The notes under the pieces: model-generated | Told to the model about the DNA's origin: nothing | What the model saw: only the letters and a program-made list of their open reading frames with translations | Databases searched by the model: none | Made by a program: the position numbers and the translations under genes | Source: Bacteroidota bacterium | GTDB lineage: Bacteria > Bacteroidota > Bacteroidia > Flavobacteriales > Flavobacteriaceae | Direction of reading: 5' to 3' | Length of the DNA stretch: 7,855 bases | Assembly (NCBI GenBank): GCA_024278565.1 | Contig: JAJRSY010000227.1 | Span: 1-7,855, forward strand | Part shown: one piece after another, positions 1-5,195 of the stretch | Numbering within the stretch: the stretch's first letter is position 1 | Layout of the letters: every line of letters begins with the position of its first letter

Positions 1-109
1 CGAAAAGTGAAATGAGCCTTACCCTTGCCAAATTCAACTTTCCTTGGAAATGTGTGTTCAGAACTGCTGTCAATCCATTATTTTCAAGGTAAGCATTGGT
101 TTTCTCCAT
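1..109 (-). CDS. IS4-type transposase, N-terminal fragment (cut by window edge)
   Basis: Reading leftward from an ATG at 109-107, the frame stays open to the window edge and gives 36 residues beginning MEKTNAYLENNGLTAVLNTH. The segment KLNLARVRLISLF near the end resembles the N-terminal signature I recall for Bacteroidota IS4-family transposases (LNLARVKLIS-type, normally followed by a segment such as ALCKVQTV). The DDE catalytic core would lie outside the window, so the family call rests on this short signature. The gene is cut by the window, not visibly broken. The first codons follow a 13-bp hairpin that includes the A and T of the start codon. The nearest neighbour, the serine-pathway fusion gene, lies about 317 bp away on the same strand and is unrelated in function, so an insertion downstream of it is likely. 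It could also be a transposase remnant. Confidence 0.7.
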   Translation of the reverse strand, partial: MEKTNAYLENNGLTAVLNTHFQGKLNLARVRLISLF

Positions 110-139
110 TATAAAAATATGTGGCAATATTTTTATAAT
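108..139 (-). promoter_or_regulatory. Hairpin covering the transposase start region
   Basis: Positions 108-120 (ATTATAAAAATAT) and 127-139 (ATATTTTTATAAT) are a perfect 13-bp inverted repeat around a 6-nt loop. On the minus strand it directly precedes the transposase and includes the AT of its ATG. In an mRNA this stem would hide the ribosome-binding region. Such hairpins are known in several insertion sequences as a guard against translation of transcripts that run in from outside the element. The structure is seen directly; the role is inferred. The stem is almost all A-T, so it is only moderately stable. Confidence 0.6.
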
Positions 140-426
140 ATGCTGAAAATCAATGTTTTATGCTAATATTTCAACACTTGATCCATTGATTTTTAATGGA
201 TTGTATTTTTGTCATGTACTAAAAGGCTAGAGTCAAGTCAAAGCTGAAATGTCGGGTAAGGCAATCGCGGATCTTGTGCCCTGCCTTGGTATGGAAAAAA
301 ATCCCCGCCTTGATTCTCCCGAATTTCTATTTGGCAGGAGTATAGAACACATGATAGTTGAAAGTTGTTAATCTTATGGGTAAACAAATTCAGAAAAACC
401 TAATACTTACAAGAAATAAAAAAAAA
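140..426. other. Gene-free stretch between transposase and serine-pathway gene
   Basis: I see no credible gene here on either strand. It should contain the outer end of the insertion sequence, but that end cannot be placed without the opposite terminal repeat. Visible structure: a 7-bp stem at 181-187/195-201 (ATCCATT/AATGGAT) with a 7-nt loop, a loose AAGGCA/TGCCTT inverted repeat around 258-287, and a 6-bp TTCTAT/ATAGAA inverted repeat around 325-347 that encloses GGCAGGAG. None has the form of a standard intrinsic terminator for the upstream minus-strand gene. Base composition changes from very AT-rich (110-235) to more GC-rich (240-345) and back, which would fit a junction between element and host DNA. 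Confidence 0.4.
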
Positions 427-2310
427 TTAGTACAACACCCTAAACTTGATCGTGTTCTCCACTTTTCTCAAAGCTTTGACCACATCTTTATTATACTCCT
501 TGTCAAAATCCGTGATCACATAGCCCACATCGCTGTCCGTGGAAAGGTACTGGCCCAAAATATTCATTTCATATTTTGCCAAAACCTCGTTGATATCAGC
601 CATTACGCCCGGTATGTTCTTATGAATATGCAAAAAACGATGTGAATTGACCTGCTTCGGCAAGCGTACATTCGGAAAATTCACTGCATCCACGGTGTTG
701 CCCGCATTTACGTATTCCATTATTTTGTTGGGCACAAAATCGGCAATATTGCGTTGTGCCTCTTCGGTGCTTCCTCCTATGTGAGGGGTAAGTATGACAT
801 TTTTCAAGCTTTGGAGGTCGGTGGTGAAATCACCATTTCCAATCGGTTCTTCGGGGAAGACGTCGATAGCCGCCCCACCTAGTTTTCTTGCTTTAAGGGC
901 ATTGGCAAGGGCACCTATATCAACAACAAAACCCCTTGAAAGATTGATCAACAGAGCGCCTTTTCTCATTTGGTCGATTTCCCGTTCCCCTATAAGATTC
1001 TTGTTTACCTTGTTATCGTCTATATGCAAGCTTACAACATCTGAAACATTCAACAAATTTTCTAAGGTATTGCACTTTATTGCATTGCCAAGAGCCAGTT
1101 TATCATCAATATCATAATAATACACGCGCATACCAATGGCCTCTGCCAAAACTGACAATTGCTTGCCTATATTACCGTAACCAATAATTCCCAAACTTTT
1201 GCCCCGTACCTCTCTAGAACCGGAGGCGGTTTTTTGCCATTGTCCGTTATGCATTTCCATACTTCTGGGAAAAACACTTCTCATAAGCATAATGATCTGG
1301 CCAATAGCGAGTTCGACCACCGAACGGGTATTGCTATAAGGGGCATTAAAGACCGCAACACCCTTTCGCTTACAATTGTCCAAATCTATTTGGGTGGTAC
1401 CAATACAGAATGCACCCACCACCAATAACTTATCGGCGGTCTCCAGCACTTTTTTGGTCACTTGGGTCTTTGAGCGAATACCCAACACATGAACTCCCTT
1501 TATTTTTTCAACCAACTCATCTTCTGACAAACTGCTCTTCACCAACTCGACAGAGAAACCATCTTCTGAGAGGCTATCAAATGCGGCAGGATGTACATTT
1601 TCAAGCAACAAGATCTTTATTCTATTTTTCGGATAGGAGATGTTTCTCGGCAGGTTGTTCAAGAACAAAAACTCATCCATATTTGGGGTGACATGATCTG
1701 CATTGTCAGCTGCTTTAGAGCGGTGCACGTTCTCGGTATACGCAAAGAACTTATGGGCAATACCTGCTTCCCGCATCACATAATCGCTATAACCGTCGCC
1801 GATCACCTGAACCTCACCGTCTAGGCTCATTTGCCTTAAACATGCAATTTTTCCGTTGTGGGTCGACAGTACGTTCTTTGCATCAAAGCCAATAATATTG
1901 CCCTCACCGTCAAATTCGAAGGTGTTCGCATACACCCTATCTGACGGAATGTTGTATTCTTTTACTATGGGGTCGATAAACTCTTTGAACCCACAGGAAA
2001 TAACGTAAATATCATCTGAATACTTCTCAAAGAACTCTTTGTTCGATTCGATCGATTTAGAGATTTTCTGGCGCAATTCCACCACGAGCCCATCTAAATC
2101 ATTCTTGTGGGCCTTCAATAATTTTATGCGCTTTTCCAACGATTCTGTAAACGAGATGTCACCATCAATGCCCAAATTCGTTATTCGCTGTATTTCATCA
2201 ATCACCTTGTCTTTGTTCGATTTGCCCGCCAAGGTGATCTCTGCCAAGACATCCAATGCCTCTACCCTGGTCAAGGTACTATCAAAATCGAAAATATATT
2301 TTCTGCCCAC
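427..2310 (-). CDS. serA: Phosphoserine phosphatase / D-3-phosphoglycerate dehydrogenase fusion
   Basis: This is a bifunctional enzyme of serine biosynthesis, probably cytoplasmic. Residues 1-215 are a HAD-type phosphoserine phosphatase: motif I DFDST (8-12, nucleophile D8 and acid D10), motif II S105 in ISCG, K154, and motif IV GDGYSD (171-176). Residues 230-550 are a 3-phosphoglycerate dehydrogenase: NAD loop GYGNIG (377-382) with D400 at the end of the next strand, and catalytic R459 (NLSRG), E488 (PEEP) and H510 (TPHIGGST). Residues 557-627 are an ACT domain with HIHKN and MNILGQYL, keeping N565 and N583, which match the serine-binding asparagines of E. coli SerA, so feedback by serine is predicted. 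The start codon is GTG: the frame is closed by a TAA seven codons upstream with no ATG between. The middle enzyme, SerC, is not in the window. The gene lies 111 bp after the DUF3307 gene on the same strand and may be read from its own promoter. Confidence 0.93.
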   Translation of the reverse strand: MGRKYIFDFDSTLTRVEALDVLAEITLAGKSNKDKVIDEIQRITNLGIDGDISFTESLEKRIKLLKAHKNDLDGLVVELRQKISKSIESNKEFFEKYSDDIYVISCGFKEFIDPIVKEYNIPSDRVYANTFEFDGEGNIIGFDAKNVLSTHNGKIACLRQMSLDGEVQVIGDGYSDYVMREAGIAHKFFAYTENVHRSKAADNADHVTPNMDEFLFLNNLPRNISYPKNRIKILLLENVHPAAFDSLSEDGFSVELVKSSLSEDELVEKIKGVHVLGIRSKTQVTKKVLETADKLLVVGAFCIGTTQIDLDNCKRKGVAVFNAPYSNTRSVVELAIGQIIMLMRSVFPRSMEMHNGQWQKTASGSREVRGKSLGIIGYGNIGKQLSVLAEAIGMRVYYYDIDDKLALGNAIKCNTLENLLNVSDVVSLHIDDNKVNKNLIGEREIDQMRKGALLINLSRGFVVDIGALANALKARKLGGAAIDVFPEEPIGNGDFTTDLQSLKNVILTPHIGGSTEEAQRNIADFVPNKIMEYVNAGNTVDAVNFPNVRLPKQVNSHRFLHIHKNIPGVMADINEVLAKYEMNILGQYLSTDSDVGYVITDFDKEYNKDVVKALRKVENTIKFRVLY

Positions 2311-2421
2311 ACTGTTTTTTTGAAAAAATTAAGCTGTAAAAATAAGAATAAATCCGATCTGATCTAGCCCATCGAACAAATAACACAAAATGGCCTTGGA
2401 TCAATGTATAACTAATATCAA

Positions 2422-3120
2422 CTATGTATTGACGTAGATGATTCCCGTCAAAATCGCAGTTCCGAAACTCAACAAGGTGCCTATGAGAATATACTCCGTA
2501 AGTTTTCTACTGTTGCTTTCCTTTAGGTCATTGAACCGAAAGACCGATTTGGCGGCAATGAGCAGGCCAATGGCTTCCCAATGCCCTAGAATTATAAAAG
2601 CCAGCACAAAAAGGCGTTCTAGAATACCTATATATTTACCGGCATTGGGCAATGACTTGTGGTCCATTTCAAGTTGAACCGACATATTTTCAAGCAGTTT
2701 GCCCATAATTACGGCAGTCGGAAAACTGATAAAAACAATAGCTGTCAGCAAGCCCCAATCCAATTGCTGGAACAGCTCAAGGGTGTGTTCCCATAAATTT
2801 CCAAAATAGGCGCAGCAGTACAAAACGATAATATGCAGTACCTGATCTATAAAAAATGGGATACTCTTGTTCTTGAACAAAGGATTTGCGTACAGTTTCA
2901 GCAGATCGATAAGATAATGCGAAACCATGATCAGCAAGGCCAGCTTCCAATAACCAATATTCCATAACAAAATCATGGTAACGGCGAAATGCAGTACTAC
3001 ATGGAAGTACAGGTATTTTGATGCTGCTTTTTTAGCTTCTTTATGAAGCACCCATTTATTGGGCTGCAACAAGAAGTCACCGATCAAATGGGCCAGAAAA
3101 AGTTTTATGAACAGTATCAT
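2422..3120 (-). CDS. DUF3307 family polytopic membrane protein
   Basis: A 232-residue membrane protein whose N-terminus (HLIGDFLLQ, residues 11-19) and overall pattern match the DUF3307 family; its activity is unknown. About six hydrophobic stretches are visible: 3-19, 38-53, 57-74, 91-106, 122-140 and 168-188, with another at 208-229. Unusually, four i/i+4 pairs of potential metal ligands are present: H11/D15, H40/H44, H68/D72 and D92/H96. Further conserved-looking segments are GKYIGILER (161-169) and AAKSVFRFNDL (189-199). The ATG overlaps the TGA of the upstream SatD gene (ATGA), so the two are almost certainly co-translated, an arrangement I know to recur for these two families. Resemblance to membrane-embedded metal hydrolases is my inference from the His/Asp pattern, not a family annotation. 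Confidence 0.85.
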   Translation of the reverse strand: MILFIKLFLAHLIGDFLLQPNKWVLHKEAKKAASKYLYFHVVLHFAVTMILLWNIGYWKLALLIMVSHYLIDLLKLYANPLFKNKSIPFFIDQVLHIIVLYCCAYFGNLWEHTLELFQQLDWGLLTAIVFISFPTAVIMGKLLENMSVQLEMDHKSLPNAGKYIGILERLFVLAFIILGHWEAIGLLIAAKSVFRFNDLKESNSRKLTEYILIGTLLSFGTAILTGIIYVNT

Positions 3121-3719
3121 GGCTTAAAAGTTTTTTCGTAGTACGCAAGCAACTCGAAGATCAGGTCCAAGCGAGCTCTTTTTTGACGCTGGCTAACGGC
3201 AGATTGTTGAATATTGAGCTGCCCGGCGATTTCTTTCTGTGACATTTTGGGAGACGCTAAGGCTATGGCAACGACCTCTGCCGAGACCGGGGTCCACTCA
3301 TCCATAAAGTCCAATGCCAGTTTGAGCATAAGGTTCATGGTATGGTCAAAATCTTCCGTTCCGCTTGAAAAGGCCAAGTTCAGTTTTTGTTCCTTTAAGG
3401 TTTCAAAAATTCTGCCCGAATTTTGGTAAGCGGTACCGTTTGACTCGCTTACGCTGTCTGCCCTGTACGTTTCCGTACCTATACCTATAGCTATTCGCAC
3501 ATCTAAATCTTTAATCGATTTAATTCTTGTTTTAATATGGATGGCCGCTCGCAATGCCTGTTTTGGACTAACCTTGAGTTGAAATTCATCACCTCGGTAA
3601 ACCTCCCAATCTGTAGGGGTTTTTCCAAATTCAGAGAGTTGTTCTTTTAAAATCGCCATCCATTCAGAAGCCCTGTGCCCCTCTGAATTGATAATGTCAC
3701 CTGTTAATATTGCTATCAT
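3117..3719 (-). CDS. SatD family protein with C-terminal HTH
   Basis: A 200-residue soluble protein of the SatD family, named after a streptococcal acid-tolerance locus; its biochemical role is not established. The N-terminal 140 residues show TGDIINS (6-12), YRGDEFQL (41-48), VRIAIGIG (74-81) and NGTAYQNSGRIFETL (94-108). Order and spacing recall the palm fold of class III nucleotidyl cyclases and GGDEF enzymes, with D8 and D44 in the metal-binding positions. Residues 158-185 form a helix-turn-helix (MSQKEIAGQLNIQQSAVSQR) of the sigma-70 region 4/LuxR-like kind, so DNA binding is likely. The ATG at 3719 sits 1 nt from a block of three 20-bp repeats, which suggests autoregulation. Its TGA overlaps the ATG of the DUF3307 gene. 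Family assignment is firm; the cyclase-like reading is inference. Confidence 0.85.
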   Translation of the reverse strand: MIAILTGDIINSEGHRASEWMAILKEQLSEFGKTPTDWEVYRGDEFQLKVSPKQALRAAIHIKTRIKSIKDLDVRIAIGIGTETYRADSVSESNGTAYQNSGRIFETLKEQKLNLAFSSGTEDFDHTMNLMLKLALDFMDEWTPVSAEVVAIALASPKMSQKEIAGQLNIQQSAVSQRQKRARLDLIFELLAYYEKTFKP

Positions 3720-3720
3720 A

Positions 3721-3796
3721 ATATAAGCTAAATCGCTAATATATTAATATATAAGCTAAATCGCTAATAATTTAATATATAAGCTAAATCGCTAAT
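3721..3796. repeat. Three iteron-like direct repeats upstream of the SatD gene
   Basis: The 20-bp sequence ATATAAGCTAAATCGCTAAT occurs exactly three times, at 3721-3740, 3749-3768 and 3777-3796, giving a fixed 28-bp period. The 8-bp spacers (ATATTAAT, AATTTAAT) are similar but not identical. Each unit contains GCTAA twice, 8 bp apart, so six half-sites line up. The block ends 1 nt before the SatD start codon. Perfect units with diverged spacers suggest selection on a protein-binding site, most simply the HTH domain of SatD itself, rather than a recent neutral duplication. A role for the repeats in the mRNA leader is an alternative. Confidence 0.9.
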
Positions 3797-3854
3797 AGTT
3801 AAGGAGGCGAACCAAAATAGCGGTATTATGCAAAACACCCTACTGCACTACTAG

Positions 3855-3884
3855 TAAAAATAAGTCGATATTAACTATTCAAAA
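3855..3884 (-). promoter_or_regulatory. Candidate promoter for SatD-DUF3307
   Basis: On the minus strand TTTTG (3884-3880) is followed after 17 nt by TATTTTTA (3862-3855), which matches TAnnTTTG except for the last base. Start of transcription would be near 3848, giving a leader of about 130 nt that contains all three repeats. This is a weak match; transcription could equally start within or just beside the repeats. The rest of 3797-3961 shows no gene. Confidence 0.25.
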
Positions 3885-3961
3885 TGTGTTAAAGTCCTTT
3901 TTTTTAAAGTAAATATCTTCAATTACATGAATCATAACTTCATTTTATTGTGTGTTAAAAA

Positions 3962-4414
3962 TCAAAGCCATCTTCTCACCCTGGTACGGAACTGTAGGTA
4001 TTGTTCTCCGAACATTTCGGTCAAGATATCTTCTTCCGGTATAATCTGAAATTTATTCATATAAGCAACAAAACCCGCAACCACCAAAATATTAAATGCG
4101 TTACCCAACCATAGACCAAAGACCAAAAGCATGATCAACAGTCCTAAATACATAGGGTTTCTTGAAAATCTATAGATGCCGTCAGACACCAATTTCGATG
4201 CCTTTGAGGGCTTTGTGGGGTCAATTGTGGTTTTGGTTCTAAAAAATTGGACCAACGCAACAACCCCAAGAGCCAAGGCAATACCCAGCAAGGCGTACAT
4301 CAGGTAAGAGCGCCAAAAAAAATCAAAATCACCAAAGGGCATAAACCGGGCAAGCAAGTACATCAATAGTACTGAAACCATAAAAACTACTATAGGTGGC
4401 ACTTTCAATCTCAT
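3962..4414 (-). CDS. Isoprenylcysteine carboxyl methyltransferase-like membrane protein
   Basis: A 150-residue integral membrane protein of the ICMT/PEMT-like methyltransferase group; the bacterial members mostly have unknown substrates. Four hydrophobic segments are visible (about 7-24, 36-58, 88-104 and 106-120). The S-adenosylmethionine-binding hallmarks are the GIYRFSRNPMYLG segment (79-91) and the C-terminal EEDILTEMFGEQYLQF (127-142). The frame is open up to a GTG at 4474, but I chose the ATG at 4414: the protein then begins just before the first membrane segment, and a consensus -7 element (4442-4435, minus) lies between the two starts, so the upstream GTG would not be on the transcript. 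The extra 20 residues are hydrophilic and look unlike a family N-terminus. It is divergent from rdgB. The methyl acceptor cannot be read from the sequence. Confidence 0.82.
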   Translation of the reverse strand: MRLKVPPIVVFMVSVLLMYLLARFMPFGDFDFFWRSYLMYALLGIALALGVVALVQFFRTKTTIDPTKPSKASKLVSDGIYRFSRNPMYLGLLIMLLVFGLWLGNAFNILVVAGFVAYMNKFQIIPEEDILTEMFGEQYLQFRTRVRRWL

Positions 4415-4434
4415 AACAACAACTTTAACGCATT

Positions 4435-4468
4435 CAAATTTACTACTTTTGAACGTATCATCGTTCAA
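4435..4468 (-). promoter_or_regulatory. Promoter of the methyltransferase-like gene
   Basis: The minus strand carries TTG (4468-4466), a 23-nt spacer, and TAAATTTG (4442-4435), a full match to the Bacteroidota -7 consensus TAnnTTTG. Transcription should start near 4428, about 14 nt before the ATG at 4414. This supports the ATG over the upstream GTG at 4474. Confidence 0.55.
4444..4451 (+). promoter_or_regulatory. Promoter -7 element for rdgB
   Basis: TACTTTTG matches TAnnTTTG exactly and lies about 34 nt before the rdgB ATG, so transcription should begin near 4458. No clear -33 TTTG is visible upstream. It sits 1 nt from the opposing -7 element of the divergent gene, so polymerase bound at one would cover the other. 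Confidence 0.5.
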
Positions 4469-4485
4469 TCTCACAACACCATAAA

Positions 4486-5058
4486 ATGAAATTGGTATTC
4501 GCTACCCACAATCAAAATAAATTAAACGAGGTGAAGACACTACTTCCCTCTTATATTGAATTGGTTTCACTTATAGATATTGGGTGCGGTGATGAAATAC
4601 CCGAAACGGCAGAAACCCTAGAAGGTAATGCCCAGTTAAAAGCCGATTTCGTGACCGAACACTACGGTCTGCCTTGTTTTGCAGATGACACGGGACTATT
4701 GGTTGATGCCCTTCACGGCGCGCCCGGCGTATATTCGGCCCGTTACGCAGGTGAACAGAGAAGTGCCGCCGACAATATGAACAAACTGCTTGATGAACTT
4801 CAAGGCAAACGCACTAGGTCTGCCTGTTTCAAAACTGTCATTGCCTTGAATTTAGTGCAAGAATCAATACTTTTTTCTGGAATGGTTGAAGGGAATATTA
4901 CCTACGAAAAAAAAGGTGCCAAAGGTTTTGGCTACGACCCCATATTTCAACCCAACGGATACGACAAAACCTTTGCCGAACTACCGTTAGATCTTAAAAA
5001 CAAAATCGGGCATCGGGGAAAAGCGGTGCAAAAACTCATTGCCTATCTAAAAAGATAG
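4486..5058 (+). CDS. rdgB: Non-canonical purine NTP pyrophosphatase (RdgB/HAM1 family)
   Basis: This cytoplasmic house-cleaning enzyme hydrolyses dITP, ITP and XTP to the monophosphate plus pyrophosphate and keeps deaminated purines out of DNA and RNA. At 190 residues it is close to the usual family length. Visible motifs are FATHNQNKLNEV (5-16; T7, N9 and K12 in the phosphate/metal site), E45/N48 in TLEGNA, FADDTGL (65-71; D68 catalytic), GAPGVYSARYAGE (78-90), KGFGYDPIF (146-154, base pocket) and GHRGKA (175-180). The last motif normally reads SHR; here glycine replaces the serine. The ATG at 4486 begins directly with the family's first strand. The stop codon lies within a perfect hairpin. 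Transcription is probably monocistronic from the -7 element at 4444. Confidence 0.94.
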   Translation: MKLVFATHNQNKLNEVKTLLPSYIELVSLIDIGCGDEIPETAETLEGNAQLKADFVTEHYGLPCFADDTGLLVDALHGAPGVYSARYAGEQRSAADNMNKLLDELQGKRTRSACFKTVIALNLVQESILFSGMVEGNITYEKKGAKGFGYDPIFQPNGYDKTFAELPLDLKNKIGHRGKAVQKLIAYLKR

Positions 5059-5060
5059 GC
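5041..5060 (+). terminator. Hairpin over the rdgB stop codon (possible weak terminator)
   Basis: GCCTATCT (5041-5048) and AGATAGGC (5053-5060) form a perfect 8-bp stem with an AAAA loop. The rdgB TAG (5056-5058) lies inside the 3' arm. The sequence that follows (TTCTAAATAAATT) is not a proper U-tract, so this is at best an imperfect terminator. It may instead mark the 3' end or protect it from exonucleases. Confidence 0.4.
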
Positions 5061-5069
5061 TTCTAAATA

Positions 5070-5096
5070 AATTAAAGTATCTTTGCCGCTTTAATT
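5070..5096 (+). promoter_or_regulatory. Helicase promoter with flanking inverted repeat
   Basis: TATCTTTG (5078-5085) matches the TAnnTTTG -7 consensus exactly. It is framed by an 8-bp inverted repeat, AATTAAAG (5070-5077) and CTTTAATT (5089-5096), with the -7 element in the 11-nt gap. Transcription should start near 5090, leaving a leader of roughly 105 nt before the helicase ATG. The -33 region is not recognisable. The repeat could be an operator, or the right arm could act in RNA, since ATTAAAG recurs at 5178-5184 just upstream of the start codon. Confidence 0.55.
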
Positions 5097-5195
5097 AACG
5101 CCGCTAGTATAGCATGTGTTGCGCCGAGTACAATAGGTTATATCCGATAATCGCTCTATGCAACATTCATATTTGCGATTAAAGTATAACATATT

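Noticed and set aside
240..345. tRNA or small RNA in the GC-richer patch
   Set aside because: No cloverleaf arms or CCA-like end; only loose inverted repeats.
794..1824. Plus-strand open frames opposite the serine fusion gene
   Set aside because: The minus-strand frame encodes a complete, motif-rich enzyme; the antisense frames have no coding character.
3721..3796. CRISPR array
   Set aside because: Only three units with 8-bp, mutually similar AT-rich spacers and no cas genes; the period is far too short.
3905..3960. Terminator after the methyltransferase-like gene (ATGAA/TTCAT hairpin near 3925-3945)
   Set aside because: Only 5 bp of A-T-rich stem with no U-tract after it on the minus strand.
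4415..4474. N-terminal extension of the methyltransferase-like protein from a GTG at 4474
   Set aside because: The promoter for this gene lies inside this stretch and the extra residues are hydrophilic and unlike the family; the ATG at 4414 fits better.
5114..5182. 22-codon open frame (ATG to TAA) in the helicase leader
   Set aside because: No ribosome-binding signal, no recognisable peptide pattern, and such short frames are common by chance.
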